Shown piece after piece: positions 8,222-16,633 of a stretch of 64,000 bases of DNA. A program made the translations under genes and the position numbers. Numbering within the stretch: the first letter of the stretch is position 1; each line of letters begins with the position of its first letter. The notes under the pieces are model-generated. The model made no database searches and was not told the origin of the DNA. It was given only the letters and a program-made list of their open reading frames with translations. The stretch comes from Nitrosopelagicus sp964511265 (GTDB lineage Archaea > Thermoproteota > Nitrososphaeria > Nitrososphaerales > Nitrosopumilaceae): contig CAZEES010000001.1 in assembly GCA_964511265.1 (NCBI GenBank), positions 1 to 64,000 of the forward strand, given 5' to 3'.

Positions 8222-10294
8222 TTGTATAAACTCGGATTTCTTTTGATATTAGTGATGGGAATGTCCGTGATTCCATTTTCATTTTCTGAAGAAATTCCAG
8301 ATTGGGTAAAACATACAGTACAATGGTGGGCAGATAGAAAAATCTCTCAAAGTGACTTTACAAATGCATTAGAATCACTAATCAAAGATGGAATAATTAA
8401 CATTCCTCCAACAGAATTAGCACCTCCAGGACCTGACAAAACTATTCCAGATTGGGTTAGAAATACTGCAGGATGGTGGGCAGATGACTACATTCCAGAT
8501 TCGGATTTTATCAATGCAATACAATATTTGGTAAGTATTGGACTGATAGAAGTTAAAGTAGCAACACCAGAACCAGTTGTTGAAGAGATTGTTGAACCTA
8601 AAGTAATTAATGAAAAACCAATTCACATTGTACTTGACGGATATGGTGGTGCATATAAAGACAAAAATTTTGTCTTAGATATTGAAGTTTTTGAAGAAGA
8701 GAAATTTTTTGCAACATATGGTAGAGCAGAAATTCCAGTAAAGAATGTTAATTTGGATATTTCATTATACAATGAAGAAAATCAGCTAATTCACAGTTTT
8801 AGCGGGGTAGTAAAAGATGGCAAATACCGATATGATGTAGTAGCAAAAGAGACGTCTCTGGAAAGGGGATTGTGGCTGATAAGCAATCTTTACACAGTTG
8901 AAGTCATTGCAACCTCTGGTGAGAATACAGCGAAGAAAAGTCACGAATTTTTTGGACGAGATTCATCTGCTTATTATAAATATGGTTCAGCAGATCCAAC
9001 ATGGACAGGACGGATTATCAAGACTGTAGAAATTAATGACTCTACTGCAAATGGACCAGCATTACTTAGGAGTGGTCAAGAAACCAATTATGGATGGTCA
9101 GCTGCAAACATTGGTGACTTGGATGGGGATGGAATTAATGACTTGGCGTCGGGTCATCCAATTGCTACTGAAGGAGTACAAGTTTTGAGAGGTGAGTTTC
9201 AAATACATTACATGAATTCTGATGGAACACTAAAGTCAAATTCACATCTAAATGTGCTAGATGCAAACATTGTACTTCATAATGGGGCTGAGTTTGGAAC
9301 TGCAATTGCAGGAATGGGAGATATTGATGGAGATGGCATTCCAGACTTGGCAGTAGGGGCATACAAGTCTGATGGTAATAATCACGGTGAAGTAAAAATT
9401 CTTTTTATGGATACTGATGGAAGTGTTAGTTCTGTACAACGACATGATCATGAGAATGGTGACGTTGGATCACTAGATGGAGGTACACGATTAGGTTATG
9501 CTGTTGAAAACATTGGTGACTTGGATGGTAATGGAGTAAATGATGTTGCAATGGGAGGATATATGGCTGATGAATCCGGTACTCCTTCAGATTCGGGTCT
9601 AGTCATTATAGGATTTCTTGAGTCTGATGGTAGTTTTGGTAGTATTGCGAAAATTAAATCAACTACTACAAATGGACCTTCTCTCACTGCAAGCGATAAG
9701 TATGGAACTGCAATTGCAAATGTTGGTGACTTGAATGGGGATGGAGTTCAAGAGATTGCTGTGGGTTCATCAAATGACGATGGAGATTCGGCTGAAATAC
9801 ATATTCATTACATGAATACAGATGGTTCAATTGATTCCACCGTAGCAATCAATGATAACCATATTACACAACTTGCATCAGGCGATGCAGAATCAGTTTC
9901 ACTAGAGGGTTTAGGAGATATTGATGGGGACGGAGTTGGAGATTTGGCAATTGGACTTGAAAATCTTGATACCACAGGAACTAACCGTGGAGGAGTTGTT
10001 TTTGCATACTTGAATTCTGATGGAACTGTAAAATCTACTTTGGAATTTAACGATTCTACTGCAAATGGACCTACACTTGTGAATAGTGATCTGTTTGGCT
10101 CATCAATTGCAAACATGGGCGACTTGGATGGATACTCAAAATTCAATATTGTAGGAACGTCATTCAAAGGAGATTGGGACGGAAATGATGTGGTGGAGTT
10201 GGCAGTTGGTGCAAGAGGAGACGATATGGATGAGAATGGTGATGCATCAGGTGCTACAAATCGCGGTGCAGTACACTTACTATTCTTGGAATAA
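8222..10294 (+). CDS. Secreted FG-GAP (integrin-alpha-like) repeat protein
   Basis: A 690-residue exported protein. Residues 1-22 are a signal peptide. Residues 25-52 and 75-112 are two copies of a Trp-rich helical module (IPDWVK...WWAD...SDF.NA...LI..GII) that recurs in thaumarchaeal secreted proteins. From about residue 298 there are six FG-GAP/beta-propeller blades with calcium loops of the type DLDGDGINDLASG (near 298, 366, 433, 501, 565 and 632). The last blade carries about 16 extra residues between GDLDG and GDWDG. Function is probably surface adhesion or scaffolding; the ligand is unknown. It stands alone on the plus strand inside the split aro operon. Start is TTG, supported by a TATA-like element. 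Confidence 0.85.
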   Translation: MYKLGFLLILVMGMSVIPFSFSEEIPDWVKHTVQWWADRKISQSDFTNALESLIKDGIINIPPTELAPPGPDKTIPDWVRNTAGWWADDYIPDSDFINAIQYLVSIGLIEVKVATPEPVVEEIVEPKVINEKPIHIVLDGYGGAYKDKNFVLDIEVFEEEKFFATYGRAEIPVKNVNLDISLYNEENQLIHSFSGVVKDGKYRYDVVAKETSLERGLWLISNLYTVEVIATSGENTAKKSHEFFGRDSSAYYKYGSADPTWTGRIIKTVEINDSTANGPALLRSGQETNYGWSAANIGDLDGDGINDLASGHPIATEGVQVLRGEFQIHYMNSDGTLKSNSHLNVLDANIVLHNGAEFGTAIAGMGDIDGDGIPDLAVGAYKSDGNNHGEVKILFMDTDGSVSSVQRHDHENGDVGSLDGGTRLGYAVENIGDLDGNGVNDVAMGGYMADESGTPSDSGLVIIGFLESDGSFGSIAKIKSTTTNGPSLTASDKYGTAIANVGDLNGDGVQEIAVGSSNDDGDSAEIHIHYMNTDGSIDSTVAINDNHITQLASGDAESVSLEGLGDIDGDGVGDLAIGLENLDTTGTNRGGVVFAYLNSDGTVKSTLEFNDSTANGPTLVNSDLFGSSIANMGDLDGYSKFNIVGTSFKGDWDGNDVVELAVGARGDDMDENGDASGATNRGAVHLLFLE

Positions 10295-10377
10295 TAAAGA
10301 AAATATCAAAATCAGTTTGAACAGAAAACCTTAGTGACATCATACAACGGTCACAGTTATAGTTTGGATTTACCTTG

Positions 10378-10467
10378 CTAGTTAGCAGTTTTTCTCCTGA
10401 CATGATCTTCTTGTCTCCTTTTTCTCTTGTGTCGGTTTAATCCAAGATATTCTAAATACGAAGTCAT
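10378..10467 (-). CDS. Possible 29-aa basic peptide
   Basis: A minus-strand frame of 29 codons starting MTSYLEYLGLN and continuing with a strongly basic Lys/Arg-rich stretch. An A/T element (TTAAATTAA, near 10485-10493) lies 18-26 bases before the ATG, close to the usual spacing. No family is recognised. The short length means chance is a real possibility. Confidence 0.25.
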   Translation of the reverse strand: MTSYLEYLGLNRHKRKRRQEDHVRRKTAN

Positions 10468-10616
10468 GAGTTCTTTGATGTTTGCATTAATTTAAGAAGA
10501 AGACCAAAAACGGAAGCTTTTTTCAAAAATTATCCAAAATCGTCAAAAATCGTGTTTTTGTAACTTCTCATGACTAAAAATAGCGGCAAGAATACCACAA
10601 ACGACAGAGTATTGAT

Positions 10617-10645
10617 ATAACCTATTCATTGGTGCAAAAGGTTAT
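10617..10645. repeat. Inverted repeat / hairpin downstream of aroD
   Basis: ATAACCT and AGGTTAT form a perfect 7-bp stem around a 15-base loop, starting 37 bases after the aroD stop on the minus strand. There is no T-tract after it, so it may be a 3'-end processing or stabilising structure, or a protein site. Confidence 0.35.
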
Positions 10646-10681
10646 TCCTGATCAAACCAATTAGAAAATTATGTATGCCTA

Positions 10682-11344
10682 TCAGCATTCAAGTGATTTA
10701 ATCTCTCTCAAACTAAATTGTCCTGGCGCAATTGCCTTTCCTAATGATACATAGGTAAATGGACTACCTAGATGCAAACACAAAATTCTTGAAAACTTAC
10801 CCTGTTCGCCCATACAAAATGCTATGGTTCTCTTCTCTGATTTTATAGAATAAAGTGAAAGTAATCTTGATGCATCAGAAACGCTATTTGCTACCGTCAC
10901 AATTTTCACTATATCTGAGAATTTGACCATCTTGTTGAATTTGGCCTCTAACTGAGATTGATTAGGTGTCTTCTTAAAATCATGCCATGAAATCAATAAT
11001 TTGCATTTGGTCTTTCTCAAATATGCTACAAGTTTCTTGTCTTTCTTAATTGCATTGAATTCAACATCTAACAAAAATGGATTATATTCTGCAATTAGGC
11101 GTAGAATTGATTTTCTCTCACTCTCTTTTCCAATGAATAGTCCTCCTTCTGATTTTGGTCGTAATGTGCACACGCATCTTGAGAGGCTTTTTTTAACATC
11201 CTCTAATACAATTGGTATGTCTGATCTTTTCAAGTAATCAAATCGTATCTCTGCAAAATCTGATTTTAAAAGTGCCTTTTTTAAAACATTTTCTAATTTT
11301 TTTGGGTTCTTCTCACCTATTGAAACACATGTCTTATACTTCAT
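10682..11344 (-). CDS. aroD: 3-dehydroquinate dehydratase, type I
   Basis: Dehydrates 3-dehydroquinate to 3-dehydroshikimate through a Schiff base. The 220-residue length fits archaeal type I enzymes. Visible motifs are EIRFDYL near residue 36, TLRPKSEGG, LLISWHDFKKTP (with the catalytic His) and VKIVTVANS (with the Schiff-base Lys), ending in SPFTYVSLGKAIAPGQFSL. The start overlaps the aroB' stop by one base, so the two are co-translated. It is the last gene before the break in the aro operon. Confidence 0.94.
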   Translation of the reverse strand: MKYKTCVSIGEKNPKKLENVLKKALLKSDFAEIRFDYLKRSDIPIVLEDVKKSLSRCVCTLRPKSEGGLFIGKESERKSILRLIAEYNPFLLDVEFNAIKKDKKLVAYLRKTKCKLLISWHDFKKTPNQSQLEAKFNKMVKFSDIVKIVTVANSVSDASRLLSLYSIKSEKRTIAFCMGEQGKFSRILCLHLGSPFTYVSLGKAIAPGQFSLREIKSLEC

Positions 11345-12402
11345 TATTTCTCAAGGATATATTCATCTGATACTTCCATACCAAAATGTCTTCCAGTGGC
11401 TTCTTTTGAAAATGCCAAAACCGAATCACCTTTTTTGAGGTGTGTAACTGAAACCAACTGTCCATTTGCTTTCACAAATCGTATGGTCTCCGCATCTTGT
11501 GCAATAATCCCTCCAATTTCATTACCGACTTTTGCTTTTATTAGCAACATTGGTCTTTTCTCAATCTTACATCTCCCAATGGCTGCCCTTCTAGCCTTTC
11601 CTTTGGAGTTTAAGATTAACACTTCACTGCCAGTCTCCAATTCTGATAGATATTTTGTATTTCCATCTGGTGATAATGTGTAACAATGAACTGCCCCTGC
11701 ATTAACTCTAAATGGTCTTGGTGATGTAAATGATGATCCAACTGATTCATTGTGAACTAGAAACATGAAATTTGCTCTACTTCCAATCAACATTCCTTCT
11801 CCTTTATGTAACATTGATGCGGTGTCAACACAAACTCGTTCTCCATCCCCTACCTCTTGAATGTCTGTTATCTTTGCAGTTTTCAAATCAAAATTCTTCG
11901 TTCCAAGATTTACTAGTGTCTCTTGCACTTCTCCTATAGATCCTGTTTGAAATATTACTCCATCCACCCCCACATCCAAAATGGAAAACATTTTTCGAAC
12001 TTCCTTTTGGTTTTTGGCTATTGTGAATATCTGTGTGTGAATCTTATGCAATTTTGCTATGATGTTCTCTAATGGGATGATCTTCCAATCTTTTACTTCA
12101 ATTATGACAAAATCGAGCCCTTTTTTTGCAGTCTCAAAAACACCATCAATATCTTTGTTTGAAAGAATTTTGAATTGTTTTCCAACTTTCTTTCCTCTAA
12201 TCTTCTTACCTTCCTTATCAAGTACAACATAGTCTGCAGTAGGTGTAGTGAATACAGTTTTCATCTTGCTTTTTTTGTCTGTTATTGCCTTTGGATCTAC
12301 ATAAACATACTTTACGCCTTCATCATCCAAATTTTTTACAAATTTACTTAATTGATTCTTTCCAACTTTTGGCTGGACAATCAAGAGTTTATCATTCGCC
12401 AA
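11344..12402 (-). CDS. aroB': 3-dehydroquinate synthase II
   Basis: The archaeal enzyme that makes 3-dehydroquinate from ADTH by oxidative deamination and cyclisation, replacing bacterial AroB. The 352-residue product has the family features GERVCVDTASML, GSRANFMFLVHNESVGS, RPFRVNAGAVHCY and the C-terminal GRHFGMEVSDEYILEK. Its start overlaps the upstream aroA' stop by 11 bases, and the two genes form the usual archaeal pair for the alternative entry to the shikimate pathway. Confidence 0.94.
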   Translation of the reverse strand: MANDKLLIVQPKVGKNQLSKFVKNLDDEGVKYVYVDPKAITDKKSKMKTVFTTPTADYVVLDKEGKKIRGKKVGKQFKILSNKDIDGVFETAKKGLDFVIIEVKDWKIIPLENIIAKLHKIHTQIFTIAKNQKEVRKMFSILDVGVDGVIFQTGSIGEVQETLVNLGTKNFDLKTAKITDIQEVGDGERVCVDTASMLHKGEGMLIGSRANFMFLVHNESVGSSFTSPRPFRVNAGAVHCYTLSPDGNTKYLSELETGSEVLILNSKGKARRAAIGRCKIEKRPMLLIKAKVGNEIGGIIAQDAETIRFVKANGQLVSVTHLKKGDSVLAFSKEATGRHFGMEVSDEYILEK

Positions 12403-13216
12403 TTTTTTTTGCCATTTCTTCTGCTGTCTGTTTTCTGAAAATAATCCCTGCTAACGCCTCTACCATTTTATCTGGTGATTTGTGAGCAAAAATATTTCTT
12501 CCATATGTAATTCCCTTTGCACCTGCAGCCATTGCATCTTCAGTCATTTGTAAAATATCTAAATCTGTCTTAGCTTTTGGCCCTCCTGCAATTACAACTG
12601 GAACCGGAATACTTTCTACAACTTTTTTGAATGAATCTATATCTCCTGTGTAAACTGTTTTTACAATGTCTGCTCCACATTCAGCACCGATTCTTGCAGT
12701 ATGTGCTACAATTTCTGGATCGTGAGGATCTTTTACATTCTCGCCTCTTGGGTACATCATTGCAAGTAAAGGAACATTCCATTCATGACACTCCTCTGAA
12801 ATCTTTCCTAATTGTTCAATCATCTCTGCCTCTTCTTTTCCGCCAATGTTGATGTGTAGTGAAACTCCATCTGCACCTAATCTTATCGCCTCTCTTACAG
12901 AACCTGTTAACATCTTTCTGTTTGGTGCAGTCGATAATGAAGTACTAGAAGAAAAATGGGCTAAAATTCCAACTTTTGTTGGTCTTGGTAATGTTTTGAT
13001 AATCCCTTTGTTAATTATGACACTTGTCAAACCATGATTTTCACATTTGTAAATCATGTCATGTGGTTTTTCTAATCCCTCAATTGGTCCATTAGAAATT
13101 CCATGATCCATTGGAATGCAAAGCATCTTTCCTTTTCTCGTAATCCTGTTTAATCTAATCTCAGTACCTGTTACCATAGGTGATCTCGTAGTTGTACCAT
13201 ACTTAAAAATTGTCAA
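12392..13216 (-). CDS. aroA': 2-amino-3,7-dideoxy-D-threo-hept-6-ulosonate (ADTH) synthase
   Basis: Class I aldolase-like enzyme that condenses a 6-deoxy-ketohexose phosphate with aspartate semialdehyde to give ADTH. Motifs: CIPMDHGISNGPIEGL, ADGVSLHINIGGKEE, LLAMMYPRGENV, DIVKTVYTGD (Schiff-base Lys) and IAGGPKAKTD, the phosphate loop. The 274-residue reading starts at TTG 13216; an ATG at 13174 with an A/T-rich stretch at about 13201-13210 is an alternative start that removes 14 residues. It heads the upstream half of the aro block and is divergent from the MqnC-like gene. Confidence 0.92.
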   Translation of the reverse strand: MTIFKYGTTTRSPMVTGTEIRLNRITRKGKMLCIPMDHGISNGPIEGLEKPHDMIYKCENHGLTSVIINKGIIKTLPRPTKVGILAHFSSSTSLSTAPNRKMLTGSVREAIRLGADGVSLHINIGGKEEAEMIEQLGKISEECHEWNVPLLAMMYPRGENVKDPHDPEIVAHTARIGAECGADIVKTVYTGDIDSFKKVVESIPVPVVIAGGPKAKTDLDILQMTEDAMAAGAKGITYGRNIFAHKSPDKMVEALAGIIFRKQTAEEMAKKIGE

Positions 13217-13252
13217 AATTGGATTTTTAGGCTCATTTTTTATCTAAGGATT

Positions 13253-13260
13253 AAATATCA
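13253..13260 (+). promoter_or_regulatory. TATA-like element of the MqnC-like gene
   Basis: TTAAATAT lies 21-28 bases before the TTG at 13281 and supports that start. Confidence 0.45.
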
Positions 13261-13280
13261 ATCCTAAAGATAGATTGTGA

Positions 13281-14399
13281 TTGAGTCAATTAACACAACA
13301 AATCCATGCAAGTGAAATAGGTGATATTTTAGAAAATTCACTTAATGGAATTAGACCAAAAAAAGATGACTGTCTAAGGTTACTCAAGTCGGATGATGTA
13401 TACCTGATGGGAATAGTTGCAGGCAACATCACTCAGAAAAAATTTGGAAAAAAAGTATCTTTTGTAAACAACATTATTCTGAATTATACGAATGTTTGTA
13501 TCACTGATTGTAAATTCTGTGCATTTTATCGTCCTCCTAACCATGATGAATCCTATACCTTATCTCTTGATGAAATTGAAGCAAGGGTAAAGACTGGTTG
13601 GGATATGTTCAAAATAAGACAGGTCCTAATTCAAGGCGGTCATAATCCTGACCTTGGAATAGAATACTATGAGGATTCTTTTAAGATGATCCGCTCAAAA
13701 TTTCCTATGGTTGGTGTACATGGATTGTCCACCTCTGAAATAGATATGATTGCACGAGTTGAAAAATCCTCCACAAAAGAAGTTTTATCCCGATTAAAAG
13801 ACGCAGGTTTACAATCTGTTCCTGGCGCTGGTGCTGAAATATTAACAGACTCTGTTAAAAAAATTATTAGTCCAAAAAAAATTGATAGTAATGATTGGCT
13901 TCGAATTATGAAAGAGGCATTTGAGTTAGGTCTACCAGCTTCTGCTACAATGATGTATGGTCATGTTGAAACTAATAATGACATTGTAGAACATTATGAT
14001 AAAATTGTTAAACTACAAAAAGATCTTAATGGTTTCATGGCATTCATTCCATGGAGTTTTGAACCAAATAATACGTTGATGCAAAAAGAGGGTATAGTTA
14101 CTACCGGTGCAGGTGGCACGCAATTATTAAAAATGATTGCAATCTCTAGAATAATCTTTGATGGATTAATTGATCATATACAATCATCCTGGCTTACAAA
14201 TGGTGTTGGCATGGCACAATTGGCATTACAATATGGTTCTGATGATTTTGGTGGAACATTAATTGGTGAAGAGGTTGTCTCATGTACTGGTTCTCGTTCA
14301 ACTGAATTAACTGATAAAAGAATCATTGATTCAATAAAACAAATTGGATATTCTCCTGAAGAACGTGATAATTTCTACGAAAGAGTTTCTATGCGTTAA
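13281..14399 (+). CDS. mqnC: Radical SAM enzyme, MqnC (dehypoxanthine futalosine cyclase) type
   Basis: A 372-residue radical SAM protein with the cluster motif CITDCKFCAF (CX3CX2C, near residue 77) and the MqnC/MqnE/CofH family layout, including FRPxx-like CAFYRPP, LIQGGHNPDLG and the C-terminal DDFGGTLIGEEVV. The closest family by motif is MqnC, which cyclises dehypoxanthine futalosine in menaquinone synthesis; it is clearly distinct from the cofH gene in this window. It faces a UbiD decarboxylase, overlapping by 4 bases at the 3' ends, and both could serve quinone synthesis. No other mqn gene is visible. Confidence 0.82.
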   Translation: MSQLTQQIHASEIGDILENSLNGIRPKKDDCLRLLKSDDVYLMGIVAGNITQKKFGKKVSFVNNIILNYTNVCITDCKFCAFYRPPNHDESYTLSLDEIEARVKTGWDMFKIRQVLIQGGHNPDLGIEYYEDSFKMIRSKFPMVGVHGLSTSEIDMIARVEKSSTKEVLSRLKDAGLQSVPGAGAEILTDSVKKIISPKKIDSNDWLRIMKEAFELGLPASATMMYGHVETNNDIVEHYDKIVKLQKDLNGFMAFIPWSFEPNNTLMQKEGIVTTGAGGTQLLKMIAISRIIFDGLIDHIQSSWLTNGVGMAQLALQYGSDDFGGTLIGEEVVSCTGSRSTELTDKRIIDSIKQIGYSPEERDNFYERVSMR

Positions 14400-15832
14400 A
14401 TTCCGTATTTATCCCATCTAGAATCCACTAATTTCTTAGTTTCTTCATCTACCTCGACCTTTTCTTGTACCTCTCTTTCAAATCCTTCTTCTGCTGTTTT
14501 TTGTGTTGCATCAATTCCAAGTTTTGAGCCTAGATTTACCAATGGTGATGCAGGATCTAAGGTATCTGTAGGGGTCTTGTCTATAATTGTGATATCTCTT
14601 GCTGCATCTGTTCTTGTTGTAATTGCCCAAATGACATCATTCATGTCATGTACATCCACATCGTCATCTACCACTACAAACATCTTTGTTAATGAAAGCT
14701 GTCCCATACCCCATAGCCCCATCATGACTTTTTTTGCTTGACCTGGGTATCTCTTCTTTATAGAAATTATTGCAAGGCCTTGAAACCATCCTGCAGCAGG
14801 CATTGCAAAGTCTACTACTTCGGGATGAAACATCCTAATCATTGGTAAAAATGAACTTGCAATAACCTTGCCAATGTATGCGTCTTCTAACACAGGTTTC
14901 CCTACAACTGTTGTAAGATAGATTGGGTTTTTTCTTTGCATCACTCCAGTTAATGTAAAAGTTGGGAATGGTTCTTTCGGCGTGTAATATCCTGTATGAT
15001 CCCCAAATGGTCCTTCATCTCTAATGTCTGATGAATCCACATATCCTTCCAAAACAATCTCTGCATTTGCAGGAACCTCAACATCAATTGTTTTACATTT
15101 TACCATTTTGATCCCCTTCTTTCTTGTTATTCCTGCAAAAAGATACTTGTCTAGTCCTTCTGGAACTGGTGCGACTCCTGAGAATACTGTTGCAGGTTCT
15201 CCTCCAATCACAATTGCAACTTCTGTTTTGGTTGACTTTGTAAGATCATGATGTTCTGCCCCTCGCTTGTGTTTTTGCCAATGCATTAAGGCATGAGTGC
15301 TGTCTAGAATTTGTATTCTATATACTCCCAAATTCCTAATTCCAGTTTCAGGATGTTTTGTTGCAGTTAATCCAAACGTAATGAACTTTCCAGCATCCTT
15401 ATGAAATGATTTTAAAATTGGTATGTCATCAAAAGTTGGATTCTCTCTAATTATCTCGGTGACTGGTCCACTTTTTTCCAAACTTGGAAATGACTCGCTC
15501 ATCTTTGAGAGTTCTGGTAATTTCTTAATTTTATTTAACATGCCCTTTGGAATCTCCATCTTTGACATATCTGCAATTCTCTGTCCAATTTCTGTAAAGT
15601 CTGATGTCTCAAGTGATAATTCTAATCGTTTCATTGAACCAAACGTATTCCCTAAAATTGGCATTTCATATCCTTTTACATTTTCAAATAGTAATGCTGG
15701 TCCATTATCATACATCGTTCGACGTAAAATTTCTGCAACTTCAAGTTCTGAATCTACTTGTGTAGAAATTCTCTTTAACTCTCCAGCTTTTTCAAAAATC
15801 TCAATTAGCTCACGAATATCTTCAATTGGCAT
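14396..15832 (-). CDS. UbiD family decarboxylase
   Basis: Prenylated-FMN-dependent (de)carboxylase of aromatic or alpha,beta-unsaturated acids; 478 residues, typical of the family. Visible features are FENVKGYEMPILGNTFGS near the N-terminus, the prFMN/metal region with RNLGVYR, and the UbiD signature DEGPFGDHTGYYTP. In futalosine-pathway organisms UbiD-like proteins are proposed to decarboxylate the naphthoate intermediate; the convergent MqnC-like neighbour makes that role plausible. A UbiX partner, needed for prFMN, is not in the window. Confidence 0.9.
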   Translation of the reverse strand: MPIEDIRELIEIFEKAGELKRISTQVDSELEVAEILRRTMYDNGPALLFENVKGYEMPILGNTFGSMKRLELSLETSDFTEIGQRIADMSKMEIPKGMLNKIKKLPELSKMSESFPSLEKSGPVTEIIRENPTFDDIPILKSFHKDAGKFITFGLTATKHPETGIRNLGVYRIQILDSTHALMHWQKHKRGAEHHDLTKSTKTEVAIVIGGEPATVFSGVAPVPEGLDKYLFAGITRKKGIKMVKCKTIDVEVPANAEIVLEGYVDSSDIRDEGPFGDHTGYYTPKEPFPTFTLTGVMQRKNPIYLTTVVGKPVLEDAYIGKVIASSFLPMIRMFHPEVVDFAMPAAGWFQGLAIISIKKRYPGQAKKVMMGLWGMGQLSLTKMFVVVDDDVDVHDMNDVIWAITTRTDAARDITIIDKTPTDTLDPASPLVNLGSKLGIDATQKTAEEGFEREVQEKVEVDEETKKLVDSRWDKYGI

Positions 15833-15927
15833 GTGCTTCCTCTTTTCAAAAAGAAGGTATAAGCCTAACTCGATGTTGAAAAAAGTCTTACAGGAAGAGT
15901 TTAATCCTCTTTTTCCTCAACAAACTT

Positions 15928-16164
15928 GTGACTGATTCTGACATTTGTGGTGTTTGTAAGGGTGTTGGAACAATTGAATTGATTGATTCACAATGTCCTT
16001 TTTGTAATGGTACTGGCGAAAATTCAACTGCTGCAGAAAGTTATCTCAAATCACACATCTGTCAATGCATATTTCTTGACAGAAAAATGTGTCCAATATG
16101 TGAAAAGAAATGCCATCATGATACTCCACATAGACCAAAAATTAGACTCAGCCCGATAAACTAA
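15928..16164 (+). CDS. Small Cys-rich zinc-finger protein
   Basis: A 78-residue protein starting at GTG. It has two DnaJ-like knuckles, CGVCKGVGTIE and CPFCNGTGE, followed by CQC and CPICEKKCHHD, giving enough Cys/His for two or three zinc sites. Function is unknown; such proteins usually act through protein or RNA contacts. It overlaps a minus-strand zinc-protein gene by 4 bases at the 3' end. Confidence 0.7.
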   Translation: MTDSDICGVCKGVGTIELIDSQCPFCNGTGENSTAAESYLKSHICQCIFLDRKMCPICEKKCHHDTPHRPKIRLSPIN

Positions 16165-16538
16165 GGCATTGGTGGAAGTTCGCTTTTCTTTCCATGTCCA
16201 CCTGAACCAAACTTGCAATAAAAACACAAATCTGATTGCATGTGAGTTAAATGTTCTATCTGTATGGCGCCAATTTTTAATGCAATCTTTGTAAGAATTT
16301 TGTATTTTAGTGGCATTGCTGGAATAACTTCCTTAATGTATACTTGATAATGGTCTGGACAAAATTTGAGAGTAACACGTGCTGCATCTGAACCAGCTTC
16401 ATTCACTTGTTTTGCAAATTTGATTTGTTCTCGAATGTATTCGTGTTTTGGACACGGACAATTTTTTCCTCCTGGATGCTTGTATGCAGGAGTATTTTTC
16501 CAATCAAAATCTGGAAATTCTTTCTCAAAATCATCCAT
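16161..16538 (-). CDS. Conserved hypothetical Cys/His protein
   Basis: 125 residues, not assigned to a named family. It has CPCPKHEYIREQI near residue 27, CPDHYQVY near residue 80 and CFYCKFGSGGH near the C-terminus, a pattern that suggests metal binding. No signal peptide or membrane segment. The gene converges on another small zinc protein (overlap 4 bases) and is divergent from the Lys/Pro/Ala-rich protein. Confidence 0.6.
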   Translation of the reverse strand: MDDFEKEFPDFDWKNTPAYKHPGGKNCPCPKHEYIREQIKFAKQVNEAGSDAARVTLKFCPDHYQVYIKEVIPAMPLKYKILTKIALKIGAIQIEHLTHMQSDLCFYCKFGSGGHGKKSELPPMP

Positions 16539-16633
16539 TCTGATACTATGTGTATATAACTAATAAAAATAGATCGAATCTCACTCTTAAAAAAAATCAA
16601 AATCTACATAAACCCCTCAAATGACGTGAAATT

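Larger units (their letters stand above)
10295..10681. other. Intergenic stretch between the FG-GAP gene and aroD
   Basis: About 390 bases with no long gene. It holds a possible 29-codon minus-strand frame (10378-10467), the separated inverted repeat agtcatgag/ctcatgact (about 10463-10471 and 10567-10575), and a hairpin at 10617-10645. No transposase or tRNA was found. Confidence 0.6.
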
